Source: Pseudomonas mendocina (GTDB taxonomy: Bacteria; Pseudomonadota; Gammaproteobacteria; Pseudomonadales; Pseudomonadaceae). Taken from it: a DNA stretch of 64,000 nucleotides. Below, piece by piece: positions 9,123-18,875 of the stretch (position 1 is its first letter; each line of letters opens with the position of its first letter). A model generated the notes under the pieces. It was not told the DNA's origin and did not search any database. It was given only the letters and a program-made list of their open reading frames with translations. The position numbers and the translations under genes are program-made. The DNA is taken from contig NZ_CP027657.1 of the NCBI RefSeq assembly GCF_003008615.1, forward strand, positions 5,709,549-5,773,548. Reading direction: 5' to 3'.

Positions 9123-10643
9123 TCAGAAGAAGCCGAGCGGATTGATGTCATAGCTCACCAGCAGGTTCTTGGTCTGCTGGTAGTGGTCAAGCATCATCTT
9201 GTGGGTTTCACGCCCGACCCCGGACTTCTTGTAGCCGCCGAAGGCAGCATGCGCCGGGTACAGGTGGTAGCAGTTGGTCCATACGCGGCCAGCCTTGATC
9301 GCACGGCCCATGCGGTAGGCGACGTTCATGTCGCGGCTCCACACGCCGGCGCCCAGGCCGAACTCGGTGTCGTTGGCGATGGCCAGGGCCTCGGCTTCGT
9401 CCTTGAAGGTGGTCACACCGATCACCGGGCCGAAGATCTCTTCCTGGAACACGCGCATCTTGTTGCTGCCCTTGAGCAGGGTCGGCTGGATGTAATAGCC
9501 GCTGGCCAGATCACCTTGCAGCTGCTCGGCAGCACCGCCGGTGAGCACCTGGGCGCCTTCCTGCTGAGCGATTTCGAGGTAGCTGAGGATCTTGTCGTAC
9601 TGCTGCTGCGAAGCCTGGGCGCCGACCATCGTCTCGGTGTCCAGCGGGTTGCCACGCTTGATCTGTTTGACCTTCTTCAGCACTTCGACCATGAAGGCGT
9701 CGTAGATCGACTCCTGCACCAGTGCGCGCGACGGGCAGGTGCACACCTCGCCCTGGTTGAAGAAGCCCAGCACCAGACCTTCGGCGGCTTTCTCGATGAA
9801 GGCCGGCTCGGCGTTCATGATGTCGGCGAAGAAGATGTTCGGCGATTTGCCACCCAGCTCGACGGTGCTCGGGATGATGTTCTCGGCGGCGCACTTCATG
9901 ATGTGCGAGCCCACCGGGGTGGAGCCGGTGAAGGCGATCTTGGCGATGCGCTTGCTGGTGGCCAGCGACTCACCGGCTTCGCGGCCGAAGCCCTGAACGA
10001 TATTGAGCACGCCCGGCGGCAGCAGGTCGCCGATCAGCTCGACGAAGAGCGTGATCGACAGCGGCGTCTGCTCGGCCGGCTTGAGCACGACGGCGTTGCC
10101 GGCAGCCAGCGCCGGGGCCAGTTTCCAGGCGGCCATCAGCAGCGGGAAGTTCCACGGGATGATCTGCCCGACCACGCCCAGTGGCTCGTGGAAGTGATAG
10201 GCCACGGTGCCTTCGTTGATCTCGGCGGTGCTGCCTTCCTGGGCGCGGATGCAGCCAGCGAAGTAGCGGAAGTGGTCAGCGGCCAGCGGCACGTCGGCGT
10301 TCAGCGTCTCACGCACGGCCTTGCCGTTGTCCCATGTTTCGGCCACGGCCAGCAGTTCGAGGTTGGCTTCGATGCGGTCGGCGATCTTCAGCAGAATGTG
10401 CGAACGCTCCTGCACCGAGGTCTTGCCCCAGGCATCGGCGGCAGCGTGCGCGGCGTCCAGCGCCTTGTCGATGTCGGCGGCGTTGGAACGGGGGAATTCG
10501 GCGATCACCGAGCCATCGACCGGGCTGGTGTTGGTGAAGTACTGACCACTGAGCGGGGCGACGAACTCACCACCGATGTAGTTGCCGTAGCGCGGTTTGA
10601 GGGTAACGACGGCGCCTGCGGTACCCGGTTTCGCGTAAATCAT
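9123..10643 (-). CDS. exaC: NAD-dependent aldehyde dehydrogenase ExaC
   Basis: A 506-residue aldehyde dehydrogenase that oxidises acetaldehyde made by the PQQ alcohol dehydrogenases to acetate in the cytosol. The start [20 protein letters not shown] at 10643 matches ExaC N-termini and is preceded by AGAGAGG. Visible motifs are the NAD-site [12 protein letters not shown], the catalytic Glu region ELGGKSPN and the catalytic Cys region [11 protein letters not shown]. It lies between pqqA and the lanthanide-type dehydrogenase, and a TACTACC motif lies about 118 bases upstream. Confidence 0.96.
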   Translation of the reverse strand: MIYAKPGTAGAVVTLKPRYGNYIGGEFVAPLSGQYFTNTSPVDGSVIAEFPRSNAADIDKALDAAHAAADAWGKTSVQERSHILLKIADRIEANLELLAVAETWDNGKAVRETLNADVPLAADHFRYFAGCIRAQEGSTAEINEGTVAYHFHEPLGVVGQIIPWNFPLLMAAWKLAPALAAGNAVVLKPAEQTPLSITLFVELIGDLLPPGVLNIVQGFGREAGESLATSKRIAKIAFTGSTPVGSHIMKCAAENIIPSTVELGGKSPNIFFADIMNAEPAFIEKAAEGLVLGFFNQGEVCTCPSRALVQESIYDAFMVEVLKKVKQIKRGNPLDTETMVGAQASQQQYDKILSYLEIAQQEGAQVLTGGAAEQLQGDLASGYYIQPTLLKGSNKMRVFQEEIFGPVIGVTTFKDEAEALAIANDTEFGLGAGVWSRDMNVAYRMGRAIKAGRVWTNCYHLYPAHAAFGGYKKSGVGRETHKMMLDHYQQTKNLLVSYDINPLGFF

Positions 10644-10757
10644 GATGCTGACCTCTCTTGTTGTCGGAGCCCGTCCCCAATAGGTGGAACGAGTCATGGT
10701 TCGATCTTAGGAAGCCCCCTGCGACCTCGGTATGCGCCCATGGCACAAATCGCCTCG

Positions 10758-10773
10758 TCATTTGGTAGTAGAG
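10758..10773 (-). promoter_or_regulatory. candidate operator upstream of exaC
   Basis: Read toward exaC: GCTCTACTACCAAATG, about 118 bases before the start codon. Member of the shared TACTACC motif set. Confidence 0.5.
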
Positions 10774-10921
10774 CGGCAAGAGCGGTCTGGCACGGGCCTT
10801 TGGCAGCGAGGCACGAGGCTATGGAAGCTAAAGGCTAGACCCGTTCGCCTGGTCTTGCGTTCCCAAGTGCGAAAATTCGCCCGTGGCATTTCGAAGCAGC
10901 TCGCTGCGCCTGAAACGACGA

Positions 10922-10942
10922 TGGCCGGACAGAGTCCGGCCA
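10922..10942 (-). terminator. hairpin downstream of the lanthanide-type dehydrogenase
   Basis: TGGCCGGAC-AGA-GTCCGGCCA, a perfect 9-bp stem 21 bases after the stop codon. It lacks a long T run, so it may be a terminator or an mRNA-stabilising hairpin. Confidence 0.5.
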
Positions 10943-10962
10943 CCGTCTGGCGCCTCAAACGA

Positions 10963-12738
10963 TCAGTGCTTGGCCACCAGTTCCTTCGGCAGTTTGAAGG
11001 TCCACAGCATGCCGCCCTGGTTCAGGTGCTTGACGCGCTTGGCGACCTCGCCGCCCCACAGCGGTACGGCACCACCCCAGCCGGACAGCACTGATACGTA
11101 CTGCTCGCCGTCCATTTCCCAGGTCACCGGCGAGCCGATCACGCCCGAGCCGGTCTGGAATTCCCAGACCTTCTCGCCAGTCTTGGCGTTGAAGGCTTGC
11201 AGGTAGCCTTCCGGGTTGCCGGTGAACACCAGGTTGCCCTTGGTGGTCAGCACACCGCCCCACAGCGGCGCGTAGTTCTTGTGACGCCAGACTTCCTTGC
11301 CGGTCTTCGGATCGATGGCGCGCAGCACGCCGATGTACTCCTCGTTGAGCGGCTTGATGGTGAAACCGGCACCCAGATAGGCCGCGCCCTTCTTGTAGGC
11401 AATGTCCTCGTTCCAGATATCCATGCCCCACTCGTTGGACGGTACGTAGAACAGACCAGTGTCCTGGCTGTAGGCCATGGGCATCCAGTTCTTAGCGCCG
11501 AGGAAGGCTGGCGCGGAGAACACACTCTTGCCCTTCTCCTTCGCGCTCGGCGAGCCGGGACGGTTGCTGTCGTCATAGATCGGACGGCCATTCTTGTCCA
11601 GACCCTTGGCCCAGGTGATCTTGTCGACGAAGGGGAAGCCGCGGATGAACTTGCCGTTGGTGCGGTCGAGCACGTAGAAGAAGCCGTTACGGTCGGCGGT
11701 GGCCGCAGCCTTCACGGTCTTGCCGCCCTCCTGGTAGTCGAAGGAGATCAGCTCGTTGACGCCGTCGAAGTCCCAGCCGTCGTGCGGGGTGGTCTGGAAG
11801 TGCCACTTGATGCTGCCGTCATCCGGGTTCAGCGCCAGGCGCGAGGACGAATAGAGGTTGTCGCCAGGGCGCAGGTGCGAGTTCCACGGTGCCGGGTTAC
11901 CGGTGCCGAAGAACAGCAGGTTGGTGTCAGCGTCGTAATAACCGCCCAGCCAGGGCGCGGCGCCGCCGGTCTTCCACAGGTCGCCCGGCCAGGTCTTGCC
12001 GGCTTCGCCACCGCTGATGCCGTTCTCGATCGCCTTGCCGTCCTTGTAGACGTAGCCCATGTGGCCTTCCACAGTCGGGCGGCTCCACAACAGCTCGCCG
12101 TTCTTCGGATCATAGGCCTCGACCTTGCCGACCACGCCGAACTCACCACCGGAGACGCCGGTGATCAGCTTGCCATTGACCACCAGCGGTGCCGCGGTGA
12201 TGGAGTAGCCTGCCTTGTGGTCGGCGACGTTCTTGCGCCAGACCACCTTGCCGGTGTCCTTGTTCAGCGCCACCAGCTTGGCATCGAGGGTGCCGAAGAT
12301 CACCAGATCGTCGTACAGCGCGACACCACGGTTGATCACGTCGCAGCAGGGACGGATGTCATCCGGCAGGCGCGCTTCGTACTGCCACAGTTCACGACCG
12401 GTACGCGCATCGACGGCGAACACCCGCGAATAGGAGGCGGTGACATACATCACGCCATCCTTGATCAGCGGTTGAGCCTGCTGGCCACGTTGCTTCTCGC
12501 CACCGAAGGACATGGTCCAGACCGGGCGCAGCTCCTTGACGTTCTTGTCGTTGAGGATGCTCAGCGGGCTGTAGCGCTGGCCCTGCAGACCGAGGCCGTT
12601 GGTGACGATCTGATCGGTGGTGGTGGCGTCCTTGAGAATCTCGGCGTCGGTGACCGCCAGCGCGGCGGCGGAGGGCATCAGCATTGCCGCGCACAGCGCG
12701 GTGAGGAGTAAGGGCTGGCGAAGACCGGTGTGTTTCAT
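10963..12738 (-). CDS. pedH: PQQ-dependent alcohol dehydrogenase, lanthanide (PedH/ExaF) type
   Basis: A 591-residue periplasmic eight-bladed quinoprotein with a Sec signal ([19 protein letters not shown], cut near ALA). It has the adjacent-cysteine disulfide in [10 protein letters not shown]. The metal ligands are Glu in SGGEFGVVG, Asn in GTGNPAPWN and Asp in GWDFDG (codons at 11761-11775). The second Asp two residues after the catalytic Asp is the established marker of rare-earth-dependent enzymes; the paralogue at 18876 has Ser there. I chose the ATG at 12738 (AGAGG upstream); the longer frame runs into the divergent promoter. The product acts on primary alcohols and aldehydes and passes electrons to cytochrome c. 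Metal use is inferred from this motif. Confidence 0.93.
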   Translation of the reverse strand: MKHTGLRQPLLLTALCAAMLMPSAAALAVTDAEILKDATTTDQIVTNGLGLQGQRYSPLSILNDKNVKELRPVWTMSFGGEKQRGQQAQPLIKDGVMYVTASYSRVFAVDARTGRELWQYEARLPDDIRPCCDVINRGVALYDDLVIFGTLDAKLVALNKDTGKVVWRKNVADHKAGYSITAAPLVVNGKLITGVSGGEFGVVGKVEAYDPKNGELLWSRPTVEGHMGYVYKDGKAIENGISGGEAGKTWPGDLWKTGGAAPWLGGYYDADTNLLFFGTGNPAPWNSHLRPGDNLYSSSRLALNPDDGSIKWHFQTTPHDGWDFDGVNELISFDYQEGGKTVKAAATADRNGFFYVLDRTNGKFIRGFPFVDKITWAKGLDKNGRPIYDDSNRPGSPSAKEKGKSVFSAPAFLGAKNWMPMAYSQDTGLFYVPSNEWGMDIWNEDIAYKKGAAYLGAGFTIKPLNEEYIGVLRAIDPKTGKEVWRHKNYAPLWGGVLTTKGNLVFTGNPEGYLQAFNAKTGEKVWEFQTGSGVIGSPVTWEMDGEQYVSVLSGWGGAVPLWGGEVAKRVKHLNQGGMLWTFKLPKELVAKH

Positions 12739-12850
12739 TGCGGCTACCTCTGCGGGTTCATTGTTATTGCCGGGAAAATTTCCCGGTCTGCCGCAAATTC
12801 TTGGCTCACCCAGCCATGCCAACAATTGCACCCCCAGCCGATTTTCCTCA

Positions 12851-12870
12851 TTCCTTGGTAGCAATACCTG
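12851..12870 (-). promoter_or_regulatory. candidate operator in the pedH / binding-protein divergent gap
   Basis: Read toward pedH: GGTATTGCTACCAAGGAA, about 116 bases upstream of the start. It could also serve the plus-strand gene at 13000. Confidence 0.45.
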
Positions 12871-12999
12871 CACTGCTGCCGACGGCCCAGCAGCCTGGAA
12901 CAGGCATCGCAAGTAGCAGCCGGATGGCACCAAAAGCCCATGGTGAACCGATGCCACGCCCCGTAGAAAGGCACCTCCCAACCTACAAGGAGAATGCCC

Positions 13000-14232
13000 A
13001 TGGGACGTGTTCTGATCGCATTGCTGCTGGCAGCGCTATGGGGCCAGGTGCAAGCCGAAAGCCTGAAGATCGGCCTCAACTACCCACGTACCGGCAACTA
13101 CAAGGACGAAGGTCTGGAACTGCGTCGCGGCGCCCTGCTCGCCGTAGAAACGATCAACCAGCAAGGTGGCCTGCTCGGCCAGCCGCTGGAACTACTCAGC
13201 GAAAACACCGACTCCGATGCGGCTCAGGCCACACGCAACGTCGAGCACTTCGCGAGTCAGGGCGCACGCATGGTCTTTGGTGGCGCCACCAGCGAAGAGG
13301 CCATCGCCGCCGGGCAACGCGCTCGCGAGCTGGGCCTGCTGTATTTCGCCACGCTGGGCTACGCCAACGAGGTCACCGGCCAGGCCGGGCAGCGCCATCT
13401 GTTTCGCGAGTCCAGCAGTGCCTGGATGAGCGCTCGTGTGCTCGGCGAATACCTGTCCTGGCATCTGCCGCGCCAGCGTTATCACTACATCCTCATCGAC
13501 GATGCCTGGGGACGCAGCATCGAGCAGACGCTGCGTCTGGCCACCGGCAGCGCCGATCGCGCACGCCACGGTCGCAGCGCCCTGCCCCAAGGCCCTGTGC
13601 GCCGCGAACAGTACCGAGCAGCCCTGGACAAGGCTGCCGCCAGCGGCGCCGACGTCCTGGTATTGGCCCTGCTCGGCGACAACCTGCAACGCAGCATGCG
13701 CATGGCCCACAACATGGGCCTCAAACAGCGCATGCAGATCATCGTGCCGAACCTGACCAAGAGCCTGGTACAACAGGTCGGCCCGCAAGTAATGGAGGAC
13801 GTGATCGGCACCGAAACCTGGACATGGGATACGCCCAAGCTGGAAAACAGCAGCGAAGGCCAGCGCTTCGTCGAGCACTACCTCCAAGCGCATCAGGAAT
13901 ACCCGGGCGCTACCGCCGCCTCCGCCTACACCATCGTTCAGCAGTGGGGCGATGCCGTGCGGCGCAGCGCCAGCACCGACAGCGAAGCCCTCATCGCAGC
14001 CCTGGAAGATCACAGCTATCAATTGCTCAAGGACGAGCAGCAATGGCGCGGCTTCGACCACCAGAACCTGCAGAGCATCTACGCCGTACGTGTACGCAAA
14101 CGCGAACAGATCATGCGTGACACGCTCAAGCAACATTACTTCGAGATCATCCATCGCATGAGCGGCGAACAGGCCGCGCCGAGCCATGACGAGTGGATTC
14201 AGGAACGAGGTGAAGTCCTCAGCCTGCAGTAA
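13000..14232 (+). CDS. periplasmic substrate-binding protein, LivK/Peripla_BP_6 type
   Basis: About 410 residues with a signal peptide ([19 protein letters not shown]) and the two-lobed type I binding-protein pattern: [28 protein letters not shown] and [16 protein letters not shown]. The ATG at 13000 is preferred over 12994 because AAGGAG sits seven bases before it. Divergent from pedH. No ABC permease or ATPase is adjacent, so it may be a sensor or relay protein rather than an importer part. Such orphan binding proteins are common in ped/exa clusters. Ligand unknown. Confidence 0.8.
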   Translation: MGRVLIALLLAALWGQVQAESLKIGLNYPRTGNYKDEGLELRRGALLAVETINQQGGLLGQPLELLSENTDSDAAQATRNVEHFASQGARMVFGGATSEEAIAAGQRARELGLLYFATLGYANEVTGQAGQRHLFRESSSAWMSARVLGEYLSWHLPRQRYHYILIDDAWGRSIEQTLRLATGSADRARHGRSALPQGPVRREQYRAALDKAAASGADVLVLALLGDNLQRSMRMAHNMGLKQRMQIIVPNLTKSLVQQVGPQVMEDVIGTETWTWDTPKLENSSEGQRFVEHYLQAHQEYPGATAASAYTIVQQWGDAVRRSASTDSEALIAALEDHSYQLLKDEQQWRGFDHQNLQSIYAVRVRKREQIMRDTLKQHYFEIIHRMSGEQAAPSHDEWIQERGEVLSLQ

Positions 14233-14332
14233 GCCTTCGTCAGCAGCCACGCCGGGCAGGTTCTACGGCGATTGCGGCGGCCAGCGCTTTGCCCGACACT
14301 TGGCCGCTCGCACACATTGATCGGAGACGCCC

Positions 14333-14719
14333 GTGCCCCATCCTCGCCAGGAAACCCTCAATCATCCCGATGCGCTGGACTGCACCGTCTATCGCCCCGA
14401 CGAGCAGGATCCGGACGCTGAAGAGCAGGATCTGGGCGACGCCAAGGTTCTTTTCCTCGGAGCCTTCGAGCCCCCAGTTGACTGGGATGCGCACCAGCGC
14501 GAGGACTACTTTGGCGAAGAAGACCCCACCCATTTCGTCATGGCCCATATCGAATGCGAAGCCAAGCCTGCGACCAAGGCATTCTTCATGGCCGACAGCG
14601 GCGACTACGTAGCCGTGCAATCGAGCCCGGGCGAAGTGGTGATGTATTACGTCTACGACCACGAAGAAACCGAGCACGGCCGCCATTACGTGCTGATTCG
14701 TGACGATGAAGAGATCTAG
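14333..14719 (+). CDS. conserved hypothetical acidic protein of the PQQ cluster
   Basis: 128 residues, strongly acidic (many Asp and Glu) and without signal peptide or membrane segment. It starts at a GTG preceded by CGGAGA. I recognise no domain. It lies 100 bases after the binding protein and in the same direction, so it may be co-transcribed. The sequence has orderly alternating hydrophobic stretches (AKVLFLGAFEPP, GEVVMYYVYDHE) and normal high-GC codon use, which supports a real gene. Confidence 0.7.
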   Translation: MPHPRQETLNHPDALDCTVYRPDEQDPDAEEQDLGDAKVLFLGAFEPPVDWDAHQREDYFGEEDPTHFVMAHIECEAKPATKAFFMADSGDYVAVQSSPGEVVMYYVYDHEETEHGRHYVLIRDDEEI

Positions 14720-14856
14720 TGGATCGGAACGCCGACCACTCGTAGCGCAGCGAACAGTCCACCAATCTTCGGAGCCTCACAGATCCAACGGCGTACTGCT
14801 TCGCAAACGGATCGCCGCCCGGTACACCCTCCTTGGCTTACACATCCATCACATTC

Positions 14857-14917
14857 GGTGCGCACGGCGCACCCTACGGGCCGGCGATCACTCGTCGTAG
14901 GGTGCGCCGTGCGCACC
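14857..14917. repeat. GTAGGGTGCGC repeat, head-to-head pair
   Basis: GGTGCGCACGGCGCACCCTAC at 14857-14877 faces GTAGGGTGCGCCGTGCGCACC at 14897-14917, in the gap between convergent genes. It probably also acts as a transcript-end hairpin. Confidence 0.85.
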
Positions 14918-14940
14918 GAGAGCCCCTCAAATCTCGAACG

Positions 14941-15867
14941 TTAACGATCAACCCGCCCCATGGCGTTGCGCTCGTAGCTCGGGTAGAGATGGCTGACGCT
15001 GCGGATCAGCTCGTAGCGCGACAGATTGACCTGGGCGAAACGCTCGGGAATCGGCGCGCGGATCAGTTCGTTCATCTCCGCGCCCTGCTCCGCCCCCTGG
15101 CGCAGCAAGCCATCGAGCCAGCCCAGGTAGTCGCGCATCTGCGTGAAAGGCGCAGCATCCGTGGTCAACGGCCCATGACCGGGCACGATCTGCTTCCAGG
15201 GCATCGCTTCGAGGCGATCCAGATCGGCCAGCCACACATCCAGACCAGGGCTGTTCGGCGTGGTGAGCGCACGCTGGTAGAACAGCAGATCGCCCGCGAA
15301 CAGCACACCCGTACGCTCATCGAGAATCGCTAGGTCGGCGCCGGTGTGGCCGTGTAGCGCCAACAACTGTAGACGCCTGCCGCCGATCTCCAGCATGCCT
15401 TCGCGCACTTCTTCGCTGGGCAACACGACCTCGGTGCCGCGCATCCAGTCGCCCACCAGGCGGTACATGTTCTCCGCCATGGCATCGCCCTGCTCGGCCA
15501 GCAGCTTCGTAGTGCCTGGCAACGCGGCGATGGGCACACCAGCGAAAGCCTGGTTGCCCAGTACATGATCCGGATGATGGTGAGTCAGCAGTACGCGCAC
15601 CACCGGTTTGCCGGTGGTTTTCTCGATGCTCTGACGCAGTGCCTCGCCGTAGCGGCGCGACGGGCCGGTATCGATCACCACCACGCCGTCAGCGGTTTCG
15701 ATAAAGCCCACGTTGACGATGTTGCCGCCGTTGTCCGCTGCGAAATTGTCGGTGCTGCCTTCCACCAGCCACACTCCATCGGCGATCTGCCGGGGTTCGA
15801 GCCGATAGTCGAGCGCGGCCTGGGCCAGATTGGCGAGCAAGCAGGTCAGCAATAGTATCCAGCGCAT
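14941..15867 (-). CDS. quinoprotein relay system metallo-hydrolase (MBL fold)
   Basis: 308 residues with a signal peptide (MRWILLLTCLLANLAQA) and the metallo-beta-lactamase motif THHHPDH (HxHxDH) plus later metal ligands in HGHTGAD, FAGDLLF and PGHGPL. The family is the periplasmic zinc hydrolase found beside PQQ dehydrogenases (related to SoxH). With the SoxYZ-like carrier at 16047 and the binding protein at 17089 it forms the recurrent 'quinoprotein relay' set, whose biochemical role is not established. All three genes run on the minus strand, separated by MITE-like repeats. Confidence 0.87.
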   Translation of the reverse strand: MRWILLLTCLLANLAQAALDYRLEPRQIADGVWLVEGSTDNFAADNGGNIVNVGFIETADGVVVIDTGPSRRYGEALRQSIEKTTGKPVVRVLLTHHHPDHVLGNQAFAGVPIAALPGTTKLLAEQGDAMAENMYRLVGDWMRGTEVVLPSEEVREGMLEIGGRRLQLLALHGHTGADLAILDERTGVLFAGDLLFYQRALTTPNSPGLDVWLADLDRLEAMPWKQIVPGHGPLTTDAAPFTQMRDYLGWLDGLLRQGAEQGAEMNELIRAPIPERFAQVNLSRYELIRSVSHLYPSYERNAMGRVDR

Positions 15868-15881
15868 GGAAGCCCCCTAGA

Positions 15882-16003
15882 GGGCACCTCTAAGAACCAC
15901 CGGCGTTGCCAGCGCTGCGTTAAAACCAGGATCGTGGTGAATCCGACCATCTCGCCTGGTTTTGCCTCGCGCTGGCGGCCTCGCCTACATGTTCAGAAGT
16001 GCC
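15882..16003. mobile_element. MITE-like repeat between relay genes
   Basis: Ends GGGCACCTCTAAGAAC and GTTCAGAAGTGCC are imperfect inverted repeats. The interior GCTGCGTTAAAACCAGG ... CCTGGTTTTGCC is a dyad like that of the element at 16829-17089. Confidence 0.65.
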
Positions 16004-16014
16004 TTGGAAATGAT

Positions 16015-16037
16015 GGGTGCGCACGGCGCACCCTACC
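16015..16037. repeat. single GTAGGGTGCGC repeat
   Basis: GGTGCGCACGGCGCACCCTACC just downstream of the SoxYZ-like gene. Confidence 0.75.
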
Positions 16038-16046
16038 GGCCGGTTC

Positions 16047-16796
16047 TCAGAACTCGGCCTGGAATTCGTTGCCGTTGTTGTCGCGCAACCACAGCTCCGC
16101 GTGTTGGTCACCACGCAAGTCGAAGGTAAGCGTCGGGTTCTCGCTGACCGCCGGGAACAGCTCGATGCGCCCCAGCACCTGGCCATCGGCACCACGTAGC
16201 TCGGCCTCTTCGATGTAGAACTCGGGAATGCCGCCAATCAGGCCGTTATCCATCGGATGCGAGACCTGCAGACGCAGGCGGCTGTCCTCGCCGCGCACGA
16301 AGCGCTTGCCCAGCACCTGGCCGAGGCGCTCCTCCCAGCCGGCTTCGGCACGCACCACACTGGGTGCGGTACAACCGCCGCCAGCCGCCTCGACACGTGC
16401 CGAGCCGATATGCCAGATACCGTCGTCGGTCAGTACCGCCGCGCGAATCGGCGTAGCCTGCTCGACGCGAATGCGAATGGCCAGGCTCGGCTCCAACTGC
16501 TCGCCGGGGGAGAAGTCGAGAATGCGCGGGATCGGATTGAGTTCGGCCCAGGCCAGGATGCGCTTGACCTTGCCGCGGTAGGCGCTGGCGTCGATCTGGA
16601 TCGGCACCTGGCGTGCATCTTCGGCAAAAGGCGGCACCTCGAGACGAATCTTGTCGTCGAAGACGAAGGCCTCCCCGTTCAGCAGGCGCTGGTGGTAGTA
16701 GTCCCACATCACCGAAGTGACCGGATCGGGCGCGGCTGCCCGCGCCTCCCAGGCCCAGGCAAACAGGGCCAGCAACACCAAGCTACGCCAATCCAT
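16047..16796 (-). CDS. quinoprotein dehydrogenase-associated SoxYZ-like carrier
   Basis: 249 residues with a signal peptide (MDWRSLVLLALFAWAWEARA). The first part resembles SoxY and the last 100 residues SoxZ, in one chain. The SoxY-type carrier cysteine is seen in EAAGGGCTAPS in the middle, where SoxY would end in GGCG. It sits upstream of the metallo-hydrolase at 14941. The family is known only from PQQ-dehydrogenase neighbourhoods. Whether it carries a sulfur, acyl or other adduct is unknown. Confidence 0.87.
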   Translation of the reverse strand: MDWRSLVLLALFAWAWEARAAAPDPVTSVMWDYYHQRLLNGEAFVFDDKIRLEVPPFAEDARQVPIQIDASAYRGKVKRILAWAELNPIPRILDFSPGEQLEPSLAIRIRVEQATPIRAAVLTDDGIWHIGSARVEAAGGGCTAPSVVRAEAGWEERLGQVLGKRFVRGEDSRLRLQVSHPMDNGLIGGIPEFYIEEAELRGADGQVLGRIELFPAVSENPTLTFDLRGDQHAELWLRDNNGNEFQAEF

Positions 16797-16828
16797 CGTT
16801 CACCTCCGCTACGGCTGAAACCGCTATC

Positions 16829-17089
16829 GGGCACCTCTAAAAACTAACTCGGCTTTAGCTTCCTGCGTCGCTCTACCTCCTGCATCCATGCAGTCGTGCG
16901 CTGCCATCGCTGCGTTAAAGACAGGCTCGTGCGCGAGTCCGATCAAAATGCTCATTTACAGCTTGTAAACTGCGCTTTTTCGCCTGTTTGATTCGCTGGC
17001 GCTCACCCTTCGGGCCAGCCCTTGGCTGTTACTCCCTTTGGTCGTTGCGCCGTGCGCTGGCTGCCTCGCCTACGTTTTTAGAGGCACCC
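16829..17089. mobile_element. large MITE-like palindromic element
   Basis: This element fills the 292-base gap upstream of the SoxYZ-like gene. GGGCACCTCTAAAAAC at the left is an exact inverted copy of GTTTTTAGAGGCACCC at the right, which abuts the stop codon of the next gene. The interior shares CTGCGTTAAA..., CTCATTTACAG and TTTTTCGCCTG with the other MITE-like elements. No gene inside. Confidence 0.75.
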
Positions 17090-17961
17090 TATTGGTATTG
17101 TTCAGGCTTCTCGTAACGCAGGCCATAACGCGCATACAGGCGTTCGAGCGAGCCGTCGAGAATCAGGGTTTCCAGCTGTTCTTCCAGGGCATAGGCAAGC
17201 TGACGGTTGGTTTCGTGCACCGCCATGCCGATTTCCCATATCTGCCGGCCCATGTCCGGGTAGGCGTTTTCGGCCAGCGCCAGCTGCGGGTCACCCGCCT
17301 CGTGCACCAACCAGTCCACCTCGCCGCGCAGCGCCATCACCGCGTCCACCTCCCCGCCCTGCATGGCGGCAAAGGCCAGGCTCGGCGTCGGGTAGTGACG
17401 GGTTTCCTGGCTGAGCATGCCGCCCTGCACCGAACTCAAGTAGAACGACGGCACACTCTCCACTTCCACCCCGACCGGGTGCTGGCGCAGCGCGACGATG
17501 CTCGGCACCTCGGGCAGGCGACGGCGATCGAACGCCAGTTGCCAGCGCTCGCGCTGATAGGGGCCGAACATCACCACCCGCTCGTTGACCAGCTCGCCCA
17601 GTTCGTTGCGCATCTGCGCGTAGTCACGGTCGTAGGGCACGCGCAGCATCAGATCGGCCAGTTGCCCTTGCGCGGTCACCCGGCCACGCCAGATGTAGTC
17701 GCGCAAGTCGTCGTCGAGCTTTTCTCCCGGCGGCGCCCAGATCAGTTCCAGCTTCAGGCCGAGCCCTTCGGCCAACGCCTTGGCCAGTTCGTAGTCGACG
17801 CCACGCGGCTGGCCGTCCTGTTCGTAGCTGTACGGCGGGAAGTTCTGGTACAGCGCCACTCGCAAGGTGCCCGACTCGGTGATGCGGTCGAAGTCGCGTA
17901 CCTGTGCCTGGGCGGTACCCAGGCACAGCAGCAGGCTGCATAACAGGATCAGCCGGCGCAT
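17089..17961 (-). CDS. quinoprotein dehydrogenase-associated ABC-type substrate-binding protein
   Basis: 290 residues with a signal peptide (MRRLILLCSLLLCLGTAQA) and the amino-acid-type (family 3) binding fold: GTLRVALYQNFPPYSY, GVDYELAKALAEGLG and VDAVMALRGEVDWLV. The ATG at 17961 was chosen by the signal peptide; the upstream open frame runs through a MITE-like repeat. It is the PQQ-associated family represented by XoxJ/PedA-type proteins, thought to help activate the dehydrogenase rather than import solutes. It lies 147 bases downstream of exaB. Confidence 0.87.
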   Translation of the reverse strand: MRRLILLCSLLLCLGTAQAQVRDFDRITESGTLRVALYQNFPPYSYEQDGQPRGVDYELAKALAEGLGLKLELIWAPPGEKLDDDLRDYIWRGRVTAQGQLADLMLRVPYDRDYAQMRNELGELVNERVVMFGPYQRERWQLAFDRRRLPEVPSIVALRQHPVGVEVESVPSFYLSSVQGGMLSQETRHYPTPSLAFAAMQGGEVDAVMALRGEVDWLVHEAGDPQLALAENAYPDMGRQIWEIGMAVHETNRQLAYALEEQLETLILDGSLERLYARYGLRYEKPEQYQ

Positions 17962-17984
17962 GGTACGAGAGCTGGTGAAGCAAT

Positions 17985-18105
17985 CGTCGCGAGCGATGGC
18001 AGGTCGCGCTTCGCTGGAGCACAGCAAGCGGAATGTATTGAAATACATGAGCATTGCGAGCACCACCGAAGTGCGAGATACCGAGCGCAGCAGATTTATC
18101 ATCGA
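17985..18105. mobile_element. degenerate MITE-like element between exaB and the binding protein
   Basis: Shares GCAAGCGGAATGTATT...AATACATGAGCAT and GAGCGCAGCAGA with the elements at 8984 and 38470, but its termini are eroded. Confidence 0.5.
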
Positions 18106-18108
18106 GCC

Positions 18109-18528
18109 TCACTCCTCGACGTGCACGCTCTCCAGATAACTGCGCACCGCCCACAGGGCTTCCTGGCTGAGGAAGTTGGCCATCTTCGGCATGTACACGC
18201 GGCCATCGCGCACCGCACCGTTGATCACCCGCTCCTTGAACCATTCGTCACCCATGGCACCCGGCTCCAGCAGACGCAAATCCGGAGCGATACCACCAGA
18301 TTTGGCTTCCAGGCCATGGCAGGCAGCGCAGTTCTGGTTGTAAGCCGAGGAACCGATTTCGATGGCACGCGGGTTGCCACGGTAGGGGTTCTCGTCCAGC
18401 CATTCCTCACCCAGCGGCTCCAGGCCGTCGGTATTGACCGCTTGCGGTACCACGTCACCGTGCGCCCAGAGAGTGGTCGACGCGGCGAGCAACACCAGCG
18501 CCAAGGTGGTTTGGATCTTCTTGTTCAT
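18109..18528 (-). CDS. exaB: cytochrome c550 (ExaB/PedF)
   Basis: 139 residues with a signal peptide (MNKKIQTTLALVLLAASTT, cut near LWA). A single haem c site is seen in NCAACHGLEAK, and a Met ligand probably lies in VYMPKMANF. It accepts electrons from the PQQ dehydrogenases and passes them to the terminal oxidase. It is divergent from exaA with a 347-base shared regulatory region that contains a TACTACC motif. Confidence 0.95.
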   Translation of the reverse strand: MNKKIQTTLALVLLAASTTLWAHGDVVPQAVNTDGLEPLGEEWLDENPYRGNPRAIEIGSSAYNQNCAACHGLEAKSGGIAPDLRLLEPGAMGDEWFKERVINGAVRDGRVYMPKMANFLSQEALWAVRSYLESVHVEE

Positions 18529-18638
18529 GGCTAGGACCTCATCTAATGCACGCAAGACAGCCCATACAGAGCTCGTGACGACCATCTTAGAAAGGCCGCG
18601 CAAAGCGCCGAATGCTGCTTTGGTGGTCGCGCTCTAGT

Positions 18639-18692
18639 CCCTTGGTAGTAGGGCTTGGGTGGGGGTTTTGTCGATGCCTTGGCAGCAAGGCC
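18639..18692. promoter_or_regulatory. candidate operators in the exaA/exaB divergent gap
   Basis: GCCCTACTACCAAGGG (read toward exaB) lies 113 bases before exaB. A second related dyad, GCCTTGGCAGCAAGGCC, is at 18676-18692. The 18529-18875 gap otherwise holds no gene. Regulator identity is inferred. Confidence 0.5.
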
Positions 18693-18786
18693 AAGTCATG
18701 CCCCAACCGGGAAATCCTCCCGGCAAAGGCGGGAGTTTTTCCGTAGGCGTCGAGGCGGCCGGGTTCCACCATCGGCTTGCCACTGC

Positions 18787-18840
18787 AGGGCATCTCTAAA
18801 GCGTCAGCGATGACACGCAGACAGTTCGTAGAGATGCCCG
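18787..18840. repeat. short inverted repeat GGGCATCTCTAAA / GTAGAGATGCCC
   Basis: Ends resemble the MITE-like elements at 15882 and 16829, but only about 54 bases remain. It lies 36 bases before the exaA start. Confidence 0.5.
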
Positions 18841-18875
18841 GCAGCGACCTACCACCTCCAATGGGAAGCACAACG

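Noticed and set aside
11197..12711. Long plus-strand open frame of about 500 codons over pedH
   Set aside because: Antisense shadow of a high-GC gene; no ribosome site and no protein-like motifs, while the minus frame is a clear quinoprotein. The same holds for frames antisense to exaA (18891-20414), exaC (9111-10838), ercS and pqqE.
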